Part shown: one piece after another, positions 18,586-27,209 of the stretch
How the letters are laid out: each line of letters starts with the position of its first letter
Position numbering within the stretch: the first letter of the stretch is position 1
Assembly: GCF_047338595.1 (NCBI RefSeq)
Contig: NZ_JBLFBO010000015.1
Coordinates: forward strand, 1-64,000
Source of the DNA: Nitrospira_D sp019636945
GTDB lineage: Bacteria; Nitrospirota; Nitrospiria; Nitrospirales; Nitrospiraceae
DNA: 64,000 bases
Direction of reading: 5' to 3'
The notes under the pieces: model-generated
The model's input: the letters and a program-made list of their open reading frames with translations, nothing else
What the model was told of the DNA's origin: nothing
Databases searched by the model: none
Position numbers and translations under genes: made by a program

Positions 18586-18690
18586 CGATCTCCTGCCTGT
18601 TCACCGCTCATGAGCGGTACCTACCTTATGCCATTCGTCATTTCCCCTTTAATTTTGGTGTACTCCCTGACAGAGCCACTTGTAAGATGT

Positions 18691-18706
18691 GGGTCCTTTT
18701 CTTGCT
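18691..18706 (+). promoter_or_regulatory. Putative sigma-54 promoter of the first SulP-usp operon
   Basis: GGGTCCTTTTCTTGCT shows GG-N10-GC spacing with TTGCT at -12. It is nearly the same as the dabB1 promoter (GGGTACCGTTCTTGCT). Confidence 0.6.
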
Positions 18707-18782
18707 GTATGTAGAGGCAAGCGAAGTGAATCACTAAGAAGGATAGCGCGGGGGACGAGGCATCGAGACCACCGTTAGCCTG

Positions 18783-18994
18783 CATTATTCATGACAGTTC
18801 GTGGCAAAATTGCCTGAGGTAGTTTCACGTTCTAAGTTTCGAGGGCCAAGTTTCCGGACAACCTGAAACATGAAACCTCAAACTTGGAACCGCTCACCCA
18901 GATGCGTCACGGACAACGGTTCACGAAGGGCTCATATTGTCGCAACAGCGAATCGTCGATTGCAGCGGAAGCGTCGTGAATACTGAGGGCTAGA
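18783..18994 (+). repeat. Dispersed intergenic repeat, copy 2 (all modules)
   Basis: Full-length copy. The 5' module (TTCATGACAGTTCGTGG) is followed by the middle core AAGTTTCCGGACAACCTGAA and AACATGAAACCTCAAACTTG, then the 3' module with CGATTGCAGCGGAAGCGT and a TACTG...CTAG end. CCAAGTTT and AAACTTGG can pair to make a hairpin. It ends 32 bases before the SulP start, in the same direction. Confidence 0.8.
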
Positions 18995-19026
18995 ACATAC
19001 CCTTAGACCGAATAGAGAGACTACCG

Positions 19027-20397
19027 ATGACAGCGTATGAAGCAGAGCACGAGATAGAGTCACAAGAGCCGGGACTGAATGCAACGGACAGTGATCAGCC
19101 TGCCGTAACAGAGTCGAGTACTCCACCTGGATCAGCCGCATTCCAAGCACAATATGCAGGACGTGATATGGCCGCCGGTCTGATCGCGGGATCGATGGCG
19201 ATCCCATTGACGGTCGGCATCGCCATGATGTCCGAGTATCCCATCAAGGTGGGGCTTGCTACCGTTGCGTTTGCCTGTTTAATCGGCTGGGTCAATGCCT
19301 GGTTCAAGCCCGGCAACTACATTGGCTGTCCTGGAATCGCAGCGGGTTTGGCCCCGGTGTTGGCCGTCGGCGTCGCCACCTTTGGGTTAGAGAATATGGC
19401 CTTCGCGATTTTCCTGACCGCAACTATCCAGGCCATCATTTGGCGATTCAACTGGCAGCGCTATATTTTGGTGGCCGTACCCGTGTATTTGGTGGAAGGG
19501 CTGTTGGCAGGCGTCGGTCTGAAGATCGCCCTGAAGTTCTTGGCGTTCACCTATGAGCTCCCTCCCGGCATGGAAGCCGCCGATGCGTTCCTGAATTTCG
19601 CGCGCCTTCAGATGATTTTCATTTCCATGGTGGGATATGGGCTTTTCGTCTATCTGTTTTTGAAGTTCAAGAATACGCAGCCTGCCGTTCCATATTTTGT
19701 CATTATCGCCGCAGGGACCATCCTGGCTCAGTTTGTCTCGGTCCCCATGTTGTCCATGGAAGATACGGAACTCAAGCTCGCCCTACCGATCCCGCACTTT
19801 GATAGCCCCCTGATCATTGCCTATATGTTCGGGTTCGCGGTGATGCTGGCCATGATTGACGTCATCGAACAGGTGATGAGCAATGCAGCGATCGAGAAAA
19901 TTGACCCGCTCAAACGCAAGTGCAATAGTAACAATAGCCTGTTGGCGATCTGGATCGCCAACATGGGATCGAGCTTCTTCGGCGGTATGACCAATCTGGA
20001 CGGGTTGGCCAAGAGCACGACGAATCGCTTGGCCGGCGCCTATACCAAGTTTTCCGTCCTCATCATCGGCTGTGTGGTGACCTTCTTTACTTTCAACACC
20101 TATGCGCTTGAATATCTCCCGAAGTTTGCCTTGGCGATCATCATGATCTTCTCCGGTTGGAAGATGATCGAGGGGCTTGTGCATGTGACCCACCACGGTC
20201 CCTATGCCATGATCCTTGCCATCTTATGCGGCGTGCTGGTCTTTAAAGTGGGGATTTTTGAGGGATTATTGATTGCGATGGCCGTGCACGGGATCGTACA
20301 CTACATGGTGTATGTCAACATAGAAAAAATGCCCGGAAGTGTGATCATCAAACGATACATTGATGACCTCAAAAGGCATGGGAGTGACGTGAGCTAA
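19027..20397 (+). CDS. SulP-family anion carrier lacking a STAS domain
   Basis: A 456-aa integral membrane protein. After a 50-residue acidic N-terminus, about ten or more hydrophobic segments follow, including MAAGLIAGSMAIPLTVGIAM and YIGCPGIAAGLAPVLAVGV, in the style of the SulP transport domain. It stops soon after the last segment, so the cytoplasmic STAS domain found in most SulP proteins is missing. SulP carriers move sulfate, bicarbonate or other anions. The neighbours support either sulfate (cysD upstream) or bicarbonate (carbon genes downstream); I favour bicarbonate because of the shared sigma-54 signals. A Usp gene follows 63 bases later. Confidence 0.8.
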   Translation: MTAYEAEHEIESQEPGLNATDSDQPAVTESSTPPGSAAFQAQYAGRDMAAGLIAGSMAIPLTVGIAMMSEYPIKVGLATVAFACLIGWVNAWFKPGNYIGCPGIAAGLAPVLAVGVATFGLENMAFAIFLTATIQAIIWRFNWQRYILVAVPVYLVEGLLAGVGLKIALKFLAFTYELPPGMEAADAFLNFARLQMIFISMVGYGLFVYLFLKFKNTQPAVPYFVIIAAGTILAQFVSVPMLSMEDTELKLALPIPHFDSPLIIAYMFGFAVMLAMIDVIEQVMSNAAIEKIDPLKRKCNSNNSLLAIWIANMGSSFFGGMTNLDGLAKSTTNRLAGAYTKFSVLIIGCVVTFFTFNTYALEYLPKFALAIIMIFSGWKMIEGLVHVTHHGPYAMILAILCGVLVFKVGIFEGLLIAMAVHGIVHYMVYVNIEKMPGSVIIKRYIDDLKRHGSDVS

Positions 20398-20460
20398 GAG
20401 CTTCACTCCGCTATTTACCTCCTTCACCCAGCCATCACAGACCAAGAGGGGCGTCTCTCG

Positions 20461-20862
20461 ATGTTCACAAAAATCCTGGTAGCAATCGACGGCAAGGATA
20501 CTTCCATGAAGGCCTTGATGGAAGCGCAGCGCATGGCCCTCTCCAACCACGGGGCACTCCGCATTGTCTATGTTGCCACCGAGGAGACCGACCCCAAAGC
20601 CGGTGTAAAGTTGTTGGCACAAGCCAAGTCCGCCGTTGGTGACGGCGTTACCGTAGACACCCGTGTCTTATACACAGAAGCCGTATATGGTGTGACAGGA
20701 ATCGTCGACGCCCTCGCCAACGGTACCCGAGAGTGGGGCGCTGATCTTGTGGTATTGGGGAGTTCGCATCGCCGAGCGCTGGAACGATGGGTCATCGGTT
20801 CGGTCGCGGAACAATTGTTCTCCAAAATTGATGCCTCTGTGCTTGTCGTTCGTTCGCAGTAA
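20461..20862 (+). CDS. Universal stress protein (UspA family)
   Basis: A 133-aa single Usp domain beginning FTKILVAIDGKDTSMKAL and ending VLVVRS, with GAGGGGCG before the ATG. The nucleotide-binding signature G-2x-G-9x-G-S is imperfect: GSSHRRALERWVIGS has His where the second Gly is expected, so ATP binding may be weak or absent. It is probably co-transcribed with the SulP carrier and may modulate it. The second Usp in the window (40260) keeps the full ATP motif. Confidence 0.85.
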   Translation: MFTKILVAIDGKDTSMKALMEAQRMALSNHGALRIVYVATEETDPKAGVKLLAQAKSAVGDGVTVDTRVLYTEAVYGVTGIVDALANGTREWGADLVVLGSSHRRALERWVIGSVAEQLFSKIDASVLVVRSQ

Positions 20863-20974
20863 TAGTCACTCGTCCGCACTTCCTTCACGTCCTATCTCCA
20901 CGCCACTCTTTCAGAAATCCCTCTCGTCGCATGCCCCTTCGCTGAGCATCGACGCACAGATCACCGTGCAACTC

Positions 20975-20988
20975 GTGCATCGATGCAC
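20975..20988 (+). promoter_or_regulatory. Palindromic operator GTGC-N6-GCAC
   Basis: GTGCATCGATGCAC, a perfect palindrome 116 bases upstream of the promoter at 21104. It is related to the TGTG-N6-CACA sites but not an exact member. Confidence 0.45.
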
Positions 20989-21103
20989 GGGCCCTGCGCC
21001 TCCTGGAGAATCCTATCTTCTTCGGCAAATCACCGAATCTTCATTTTCCAGGATTTCGTTCACGTTTTGAGCTGCACGCGTGCGGGACCGACGTCAAACG
21101 GTC

Positions 21104-21119
21104 TGGACTCCAATTTGCA
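21104..21119 (+). promoter_or_regulatory. Putative sigma-54 promoter of the isocitrate dehydrogenase operon
   Basis: TGGACTCCAATTTGCA has the T-GG at -24, exactly 10 bases to GC, and a consensus TTGCA at -12. It lies 63 bases before the ATG at 21182 and is one of the two best sigma-54 matches in the window. Confidence 0.7.
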
Positions 21120-21181
21120 TTTACCAGTAATCAAAGGGTGCGGATGGTCCGATTGCCCTTGCTGCTTAAGGGAGGTTCTCA

Positions 21182-22198
21182 ATGGGGAAACAGCATATCA
21201 TCACGATGTTACCGGGAGAAGGCACCGGCCCGGAAATTTGCGAAGCGGTGCGGCTCGTCATCGATGCGAGCGGGGTCGACATCAAGTGGGAATATGAGGA
21301 CATTGGGCTCGACTGTCTCGAGAAGTATGGCACCCTCCTGCCCGACAAGACTATTCAAAACATCGCGAAGAACAAGGTCGCTCTGAAAGGGCCCACGACC
21401 ACACCCATCGGAACAGGACACAAAAGCGCCAATGTGACCCTCCGGAAAGTGTTTGATCTTTACGCAAATGTCCGACCGGCCAAACTCATCCCCGTACTCA
21501 AGCGACCCTGGGACAAGATCGACATCATCAATTTCCGCGAGAACACTGAAGACTGTTATGCCGCCATCGAGCACATGGTTTCCGATGAGGTGGCACAATG
21601 TCTGAAAGTCATTACCTGGCCTGGTTCCTATCGGATCGCCGATTTCGCCTTTAAGTGGGCCAAAGCCAACGGACGTAAGAAGATCTTCTGCGTACACAAG
21701 GCCAACATTATGAAGATGACCGACGGCCTCTTCCTCGATGCCTTCCGGGAGGTCGCTAAAAAGTATCCGGACATCGAATCCGGTGACATTATCGTGGACA
21801 ACTGCTGCATGCAGCTGGTGAGAAATCCGGCTCAGTTTGATTGCTTAGTACTTCCTAATCTCTACGGCGACATTCTGACTGACCTCTGTGCTGGACTAGT
21901 CGGAGGCTTGGGATTTGCGCCCGGCGCCAACGTCGGCGACGGCTGCGCGATCTTCGAAGCCGTGCATGGCTCCGCACCAAAGTATGCCGGCATGAAGAAG
22001 GTCAATCCTTCGGCCGTGCTGGTCTCCGGTATCATGATGCTTCGTTGGCTCGGTGAAGAAGCTGCTGCTGCTCGAATCGAGAAGGCCATGTTTGCCGTGC
22101 TCGACGAGCGAAAGCATGTGACATACGACGTCGGCGGAACCGCCAAAACGGACGAGTATGCGCAAGCCATCGTGGATAAGATGCACGCGAAGGCCTAG
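21182..22198 (+). CDS. icd: Isocitrate dehydrogenase (isocitrate/isopropylmalate dehydrogenase family)
   Basis: A 338-aa decarboxylating dehydrogenase interconverting isocitrate and 2-oxoglutarate. Family motifs are ITMLPGEGTGPEI, RENTEDCYAAIEH, VHKANIMKMTDGLF, LPNLYGDILTD and HGSAPKYAG. The ENTE-plus-IEH motif separates it from isopropylmalate dehydrogenase. The cofactor is uncertain: KY in APKYAG and the Tyr in VTYD match the NADP-binding residues of the E. coli enzyme, but the Arg that follows there is a Gly here. In an autotroph using the reductive TCA cycle this step would fix CO2. GGGAGG precedes the ATG. It begins an operon with the small gene at 22233. Confidence 0.87.
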   Translation: MGKQHIITMLPGEGTGPEICEAVRLVIDASGVDIKWEYEDIGLDCLEKYGTLLPDKTIQNIAKNKVALKGPTTTPIGTGHKSANVTLRKVFDLYANVRPAKLIPVLKRPWDKIDIINFRENTEDCYAAIEHMVSDEVAQCLKVITWPGSYRIADFAFKWAKANGRKKIFCVHKANIMKMTDGLFLDAFREVAKKYPDIESGDIIVDNCCMQLVRNPAQFDCLVLPNLYGDILTDLCAGLVGGLGFAPGANVGDGCAIFEAVHGSAPKYAGMKKVNPSAVLVSGIMMLRWLGEEAAAARIEKAMFAVLDERKHVTYDVGGTAKTDEYAQAIVDKMHAKA

Positions 22199-22232
22199 GC
22201 CTGAGCGCACAGACTCAACAAGGAGATATCCC

Positions 22233-22583
22233 ATGCCAACATTTACTGAAACCGCCAAGGCGACAAAGAAGAAGAGAGACATCAAGCTCGTCGGAATCGA
22301 TATGTACATCATCACGGATAAAGGCATCCCGAAATTCGAGGACATAGGCCCATTCAAATGTGAATTCATTTCGAACCGAGGGACGAAGGTCTGGCCTGGC
22401 TTCGTGAGTCCCGATCTCCTTCAAGTGAACTGGTACCGATGCCGGTTCATGGCCACCAAGGATGTGCAGGATGCGGATGTGAATACGTTTTTGGACGCCC
22501 TAACCAAGAAGGGTTGGTGGTGGTCCGCCGCGCAGAAGCTGTGGAACTACGACGGCGAAGCCGGATTCAGCAAAGCCTATTGA
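22233..22583 (+). CDS. Conserved-looking small protein coupled to isocitrate dehydrogenase
   Basis: A 116-aa product with an excellent ribosome site (AAGGAGATATCCC before the ATG), 34 bases after isocitrate dehydrogenase. The first 15 residues are Lys/Thr-rich. The rest is a compact alpha/beta sequence with many aromatic residues (VNWYRCRFMA, KKGWWWSAAQKLWNYDG). There is no signal or membrane segment. I do not recognise the family by name. The tight linkage suggests a subunit or regulator of the dehydrogenase; some IDH enzymes carry an extra C-terminal domain, and this could be such a domain as a separate chain. That is a guess. Confidence 0.7.
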   Translation: MPTFTETAKATKKKRDIKLVGIDMYIITDKGIPKFEDIGPFKCEFISNRGTKVWPGFVSPDLLQVNWYRCRFMATKDVQDADVNTFLDALTKKGWWWSAAQKLWNYDGEAGFSKAY

Positions 22584-22593
22584 TGCGTCTCAC

Positions 22594-22627
22594 GAGGCGA
22601 CGGCGCTCAGCTGAGCGCCGTCGCCTC
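22594..22627 (+). terminator. Perfect 34-bp palindrome after the IDH pair
   Basis: A 17-base arm beginning GAGGCGACGGCGC is followed directly by its exact reverse complement, with no spacer. No T run follows, so it is either a Rho-assisted or attenuating hairpin, or an RNA-stabilising hairpin that separates expression of the IDH pair from the downstream genes. Confidence 0.65.
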
Positions 22628-22665
22628 AGCCAGGGATCGGCGCAGATTTTACCGGAGGGTGAGGC

Positions 22666-22881
22666 ATGAAAGTCTTGACGGCTGAAGATCTTGGAGTCGC
22701 AGCGTGGGAGGGCATAAAGGCTCCGCTTCAGGAGTCGGCACCACCATCCTCTCGTCCTCAAAATGGACCATTGTTACTGAACGAACAACAAGAAACCTTT
22801 CTTCAGGATCGCTTCAACACAAAACTCGAAGACCCAGAAACTGGACAGTGGATTCGTTCCTGGCGTGCGGATGGGGAATAG
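22666..22881 (+). CDS. Small hypothetical protein
   Basis: A 71-aa hydrophilic product with a strong ribosome site (GGAGGGTGAGGC before the ATG). It is rich in Glu, Gln and Pro and has no signal peptide or membrane segment. It stops 3 bases before the mpsC start, so the two are co-translated. I recognise no family. Its place between the isocitrate dehydrogenase pair and mpsC suggests it belongs to the carbon-uptake transcription unit. Confidence 0.6.
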   Translation: MKVLTAEDLGVAAWEGIKAPLQESAPPSSRPQNGPLLLNEQQETFLQDRFNTKLEDPETGQWIRSWRADGE

Positions 22882-22884
22882 AGA

Positions 22885-23265
22885 ATGGCCGGAGTCCTCA
22901 CCAATAAGGCTGAAATCGAATATGCGGTCATGCTCGCGGTCCTCGATTTTCAAACCGAGTTCGTGAAGTCCAACTATTTGCACGTGCGGGTTAACGTGTT
23001 CGATGATCTCATCTATGTGACATCAACAAGAAGTGTGTCTATTCCTGCGGAGAAGGAGCTCGCACGCTCACCGGAGGGTCTGGAGCTGTTGCGTCGATTT
23101 TACCGCGCCATGTTTGATTCTTGTCAGCACGTACTTCGAGCACGCATTGAACAGGCCATCGGCGAAAAAGTTCAAAACATTGTGACAGACCTCGATCCGA
23201 AAGCTGGTCTGAGCACTGTCGTTATTAAATTGTTCGCACCTATGAATCTATCGTCTCCACACTGA
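22885..23265 (+). CDS. mpsC: MpsC / DUF2294 family protein
   Basis: A 126-aa protein resembling DUF2294 (MpsC), the third component linked to MpsA (DabB-like) and MpsB (DabA-like) membrane-potential/bicarbonate systems in Firmicutes. Support comes from the layout of the second copy at 44607 and the C-terminal stretch IGEKVQNIVTDLDPKAGLST followed by VVIKLF. It is soluble. It is the last gene of the IDH transcription unit, convergent with dabB1-dabA1-PII (stop to stop 378 bases). Residues in the N-terminal half (VMLAVLDFQTEFVKSNYLHV) fit the family helix-strand pattern. The family call is moderate; the exact role of MpsC is not established. Confidence 0.6.
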   Translation: MAGVLTNKAEIEYAVMLAVLDFQTEFVKSNYLHVRVNVFDDLIYVTSTRSVSIPAEKELARSPEGLELLRRFYRAMFDSCQHVLRARIEQAIGEKVQNIVTDLDPKAGLSTVVIKLFAPMNLSSPH

Positions 23266-23643
23266 TTCGTCTCATCATGGCAGATGGTATCTGAGTCGCA
23301 ACGATTGAGTACATAGTTGTTCTCTCGTGTTTTGAGCCCCTTCTCAATTCAAAAATATTGCGCGTCAGACGTCACCTCCTGATGGGGAATGTCCTACTCT
23401 TGGCCACAGGGACTTCTCAGATTGGCCCGGCCAGTTTAGCTACGTCTGCAGGCGTTTTGGATCGGAGTCCAAGGCCTCTACGAAATCTTCGACCGTCTTT
23501 GAGACTTATCCATAATCTGAGTTTGGAAAGAATATCAGGGTCTGGTGGATTCTGCTGAACCTGGAGAAGACCTCGGATTGGCAAGCCCTCCGTTACATGC
23601 GGCATGAGAAAACTAATGTGGAATCAGTGGGCCCGATCACTCC
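23266..23643. other. Convergent intergenic stretch
   Basis: Lies between the ends of mpsC and the PII-like gene. I see no gene, repeat or clear terminator in it. Confidence 0.5.
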
Positions 23644-23973
23644 CTATTTGGGAATAAAGTGCTCTCGTCGGCTGACTGCCACATCGCTCACAAACATGGC
23701 ACCGGAATGCCGATGGAAAAGTGGACCCAGCCCGGCCAAGATAGGCTCAACCTTGCTGTCAGGCACAACGGTAAACACTATCACTTGGCTGCTGGTGTCA
23801 TCAAAGACCAGATGCCCCTCGTGAAAGCCATCATGGCCCTTACCGGATACGTTGTTGATGATGGTATAGCCGGTGGCGCCGGTTCGATCTAAGAGCTCAG
23901 TGACAAATTTCAAATGTTCGCCCTGCACCACGATCTTGATTTCCTTCATCGGGTGTAATGTCAGTCCAGTCAT
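23644..23973 (-). CDS. PII-like protein partner of DabA (first locus)
   Basis: A 109-aa protein of PII/PII-like ferredoxin-type fold (beta-alpha-beta twice). It begins MTGLTLHPMKEIKIVVQGEH and has a loop around NNVSGKGHDGFHEGH equivalent to the PII T-loop region. The ATG at 23973 follows AAGGAGGTAGGC. It is a clear paralogue of the protein at 51587: both contain HPMKE, GEH, FVTELLDR, SGKGH and VEPILAGL. PII-like proteins next to DAB pumps are thought to sense adenylate or bicarbonate status and tune transport. The dabA1 frame overlaps its first 77 bases. Confidence 0.8.
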   Translation of the reverse strand: MTGLTLHPMKEIKIVVQGEHLKFVTELLDRTGATGYTIINNVSGKGHDGFHEGHLVFDDTSSQVIVFTVVPDSKVEPILAGLGPLFHRHSGAMFVSDVAVSRREHFIPK

Positions 23974-26900
23974 GCCTGCTACCTCCTTGCTGCTGATTTT
24001 CCTTCGTCCATCCCCTGACACGATCCGACCGATAGCATTGCCGATCGGTCGGATCGAACGCGACCAGGGTAATCCACCCCAAGCTGATTAATTGCTCTAA
24101 GAGTGGATGCTTCTTGATCACACGATCAATTCGATCCCGTGGCCCTTCGATCACAGCCAATAACCTCATCGGCTCATGATAGGGAACAGCCCCGTTCAGG
24201 ACGGTTTGAGCTGGAAGCCCAAGCCTGAGATCGCTCCACACTCCGGTCATGACTCCGATACGACCCACAACATTGTGGTAGATCTTACTACCGCTTCCAT
24301 AGACCTCGTTATCGACCGACGAGAAGTAGTGCTCCATATTAATCCACTGGGCGACTACCAAAGGAGCGGTCATGATTGATTCAAGGATTTTTCCCGACGC
24401 ATCTTGTCGATAGTCATACGAATGGAGAAATGAGCGCCCTTCAAGATTCAGCTGTTGCGTCCAGATCCGACGTCCGATCACCATCAAACTATTTTTCGAC
24501 AGTCCCCACTCAGGTCTCACCTCAGCCCAATCCTCACTCCTCCGTTTGGCTGATTGCCGCGCCGAACGAGGATCATGTGACATATCCGGTGTCAGGGCTT
24601 GGGCCCGTTCCAGCGATGCCTGTTCTCCGGTTCGATGGAGATCAAGCACTAATCGGTCAAGATCTTTGCGGTGAGTGGCAGGAACATCTTCCAGATCGAC
24701 AATGCGTACACTATCCGTCGTCGTGTCGTGCTCCGCGGCGAAAAAGTGTGTATCCGCAGGAATTGTGATGCCGCGATTGTTCAGTAGCTGGCGAACAGTC
24801 AGTTTGTTGGCCATCGCCGCGATCGCACGCGCATTCGGCAATCCGTGATTCCCCCCACAGGCACCACAATCTAGCGCTGCTTCATAGGGATTATTTTGGG
24901 ATGTACTCCCATGCGCACAGAACAACACAACACGCGCGAAACTGGAGGTGAGTCCCATGAGACGTAAGGCGGCCTCAACAAGGTAGGCTTGTTCTCCCAC
25001 AGAAAATCCAGTGTGTGTGAGACGATCTAAGGAAGCGGAGACTCCCCTTGGACTGATACGATAGCGATTTCGTAATTCCTGGTAGAATGCAGCCTCGGTT
25101 TCAGCTGTCAGGTTGAGACCCTCGGCAATCTCCCTATGATTACTTTCAGTATCGCCCATCGCCGCTTGCCTAATCTTCTCAAGTAAGGTCGTCGAAAGCG
25201 CAGTGCCGCTTACAGAAAAGTGTTGGCGAACTACCTCCCGGATAATGGCTCGCTGTTCCGTTGCAACCATTTCCTCGGCCTCCTCCCGTTGCAGGGCCTC
25301 TACCGTCAGAGTGGTGGCTAGGGATGGCATGACGATTCGTTGCAACCAACGTTTGACCTTGGCATACCAGGTTGGGAAGAGCGTCTTTCCCAGGAGAGGG
25401 ACAGCAAAAAACCAGCCAATCGCTTCCACCATGACATAGGGTGTCACCACATTTCCCTTGAGATCATGTAGTAATTCCGTGGCAGTGCGGCCCAGCTCTT
25501 CAGCGTGCTTGCGCTCCTCCACCCTAAGGCCCTGGTAACTGCGTGGAACCTCACGGACTCGATTTTTCGGCTTAAGCAGGACAGGGCAATGTGTCACCAG
25601 TTGGCTGGAGCCAAAGGGCTGATAGTCCAATGGAACACCAAAGAATCCCGCAAGACCAAATGTTTCATATCCACCCAAGTGCTCCAGGTTCCGACGAAAG
25701 ACTTCCGCCCGCACATCGATGCAAAACACGACCTGGGCCAAGGCTCGCAATGGATGAGCAACAGATTCCGGCTCCTCCTGACCGAGGTTGAGCGTCAACT
25801 TGTAGAGAACACGTCTTCTATACCCCCGCTCAAACGCACTCAACCATGTCGAAGCCTGAAAAGCCGACGAGCAGCCTTCCAGCCATTCCCATAAGGTCTG
25901 AAGATCTGCGTTCGTAGTCGTGTCGATCGCCGCTGGATCGGAGTCAAGAGCCTTCGCCAGGTGTACGAGTTGTAAGGCTAGACTTTGGGGGCGTTGCTTC
26001 CGCTGGAATGTCTGCCGATGGGCCTCATGTTGAAGGCCGAGTTCTTCCCAACTGGAATGCGCATGCCGAGTCTTCGATTGCAACTGCTCACGAACTCGTT
26101 GCCGAAATGGGGCACAAACCTGCCCATCAACATAAGCACGACGGAGAGAATAGGCATGTGGGTGTGTTTCGACAAAGCGACGGATCGCCTCATCATGTCC
26201 CTCTATCCCCAACACGTCCCGACAGGTCCCCTCCACAAGTTCTCGTTCGTAAAACAACCGGACAGCCAGGTATTTAACAAGATCAGCTGGATAGACCTCC
26301 TGATAGGGATGGTCTGTTTGCTGAGATCGCCACTTAAGATAACCGGTCCATCCCGGTAGGGCGGTTAAATGCGACGAAAGATAGGACTCCCACGCATGTT
26401 TGGGAATACGCATCTGTGCGAGATGTTCCAGGAGGGCATCCTCAGGACGATCAGGTAACGCAGCGATCTTGACGGCTGCGTCCTGAATGCCGAGTAGACG
26501 AAGAGAGAAATCATGGATCGCCAGCGACTTCCACGCCCGGTAAAAGGTCTGTTCCCGCCCCGGCATGCGCCAACTCGCCTCACCCTCATCCAGAAAGGCG
26601 CTGCACCACTTCACCATTTCTTGGTTCATGCGCGTCACGAGGTCGGTACCCAGCGTTCCGTCGCACCAAACGCTTAGTGGTTCCCTTGTTTCGGGATCGA
26701 CATTGTCGGCTAACGCAGGCGTATGACCGAGATCGATGCCCGAGCATACTAAGGATTCGAGCCAGGTGTGCACACGTTCAGAGCTGAATGGATCACTGGA
26801 TTGATCAACTGACGTACTCGCCTCGGTAAGACCAGAAATCATGATGGCGGTGAGAATATCTTGATGGTTAAATCGCCGGCCGGCAAACGTGATAAATTGG

Positions 26901-27193
26901 TCGACTACCAACGGCTGTAAGACATCCTGAAGATCATCTCGCGAAATCCTTCCGTTTCGAAAGTGGCGACGGTACTCCTCATGCTTCAGATAACCTCTTC
27001 CTCCAAACAAACGTTCCCCACGCTGAACGGCCTGCTCAAATGGTAAGGTCTCAAGTCCATGAAGTGGGTTGTGGTGGATAAACGTCCGCATGGGCCAGTA
27101 CTGAGCAAGTACGTCGCCCGCCAATTGGACGTACGAGCGAAGCTCCATTCGCTGCGCATCATTGAATCGATCTGTTCCACACTGCATCGTCAC
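23897..27193 (-). CDS. dabA: DabA-type inorganic carbon pump subunit, DUF2309 (first locus)
   Basis: DabA is a large peripheral membrane protein with a beta-carbonic-anhydrase-like zinc site; with DabB it accumulates bicarbonate. From the GTG at 27193 (GAGGAG 8 bases upstream, 16 bases after the dabB1 stop) it has 1098 aa. The site residues are present: C491-x-D493 (FCIDVRAE), H761 (FCAHGSTSQNN) and C776 (LDCGACGG), with the usual 15-residue His-Cys spacing. The last 30 or so residues run past the expected end into the PII gene, probably through a frameshift. A TTG at 27250 would be a longer, less likely start. Locus order is dabB-dabA-PII. Confidence 0.92.
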   Translation of the reverse strand: MTMQCGTDRFNDAQRMELRSYVQLAGDVLAQYWPMRTFIHHNPLHGLETLPFEQAVQRGERLFGGRGYLKHEEYRRHFRNGRISRDDLQDVLQPLVVDQFITFAGRRFNHQDILTAIMISGLTEASTSVDQSSDPFSSERVHTWLESLVCSGIDLGHTPALADNVDPETREPLSVWCDGTLGTDLVTRMNQEMVKWCSAFLDEGEASWRMPGREQTFYRAWKSLAIHDFSLRLLGIQDAAVKIAALPDRPEDALLEHLAQMRIPKHAWESYLSSHLTALPGWTGYLKWRSQQTDHPYQEVYPADLVKYLAVRLFYERELVEGTCRDVLGIEGHDEAIRRFVETHPHAYSLRRAYVDGQVCAPFRQRVREQLQSKTRHAHSSWEELGLQHEAHRQTFQRKQRPQSLALQLVHLAKALDSDPAAIDTTTNADLQTLWEWLEGCSSAFQASTWLSAFERGYRRRVLYKLTLNLGQEEPESVAHPLRALAQVVFCIDVRAEVFRRNLEHLGGYETFGLAGFFGVPLDYQPFGSSQLVTHCPVLLKPKNRVREVPRSYQGLRVEERKHAEELGRTATELLHDLKGNVVTPYVMVEAIGWFFAVPLLGKTLFPTWYAKVKRWLQRIVMPSLATTLTVEALQREEAEEMVATEQRAIIREVVRQHFSVSGTALSTTLLEKIRQAAMGDTESNHREIAEGLNLTAETEAAFYQELRNRYRISPRGVSASLDRLTHTGFSVGEQAYLVEAALRLMGLTSSFARVVLFCAHGSTSQNNPYEAALDCGACGGNHGLPNARAIAAMANKLTVRQLLNNRGITIPADTHFFAAEHDTTTDSVRIVDLEDVPATHRKDLDRLVLDLHRTGEQASLERAQALTPDMSHDPRSARQSAKRRSEDWAEVRPEWGLSKNSLMVIGRRIWTQQLNLEGRSFLHSYDYRQDASGKILESIMTAPLVVAQWINMEHYFSSVDNEVYGSGSKIYHNVVGRIGVMTGVWSDLRLGLPAQTVLNGAVPYHEPMRLLAVIEGPRDRIDRVIKKHPLLEQLISLGWITLVAFDPTDRQCYRSDRVRGWTKENQQQGGSRHDWTDITPDEGNQDRGAGRTFEICH

Positions 27194-27209
27194 AGGATCC
27201 GCTCCTCGT

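Larger units (their letters stand above)
18453..19026. other. Intergenic regulatory stretch before the first SulP gene
   Basis: No gene is seen. The stretch contains, in order, two palindromes at 18553 and 18572, a sigma-54-like promoter at 18691 and a full copy of the dispersed repeat at 18783. Everything points into the SulP gene at 19027, so the transcript would start with a leader of about 310 bases containing the repeat. Confidence 0.6.
20863..21181. other. Intergenic regulatory stretch before isocitrate dehydrogenase
   Basis: No gene is seen. It contains the palindrome at 20975 (with further GTGC/GCAC half-sites from 20951, and GCACGCGTGC near 21074) and the sigma-54-like promoter at 21104. 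Confidence 0.55.

Noticed and set aside
22594..22627. The 34-bp palindrome as a classical intrinsic terminator
   Set aside because: No T run follows and the next two genes have strong ribosome sites in the same direction, so a partial or stabilising function is at least as likely; the entry is kept with that caveat.
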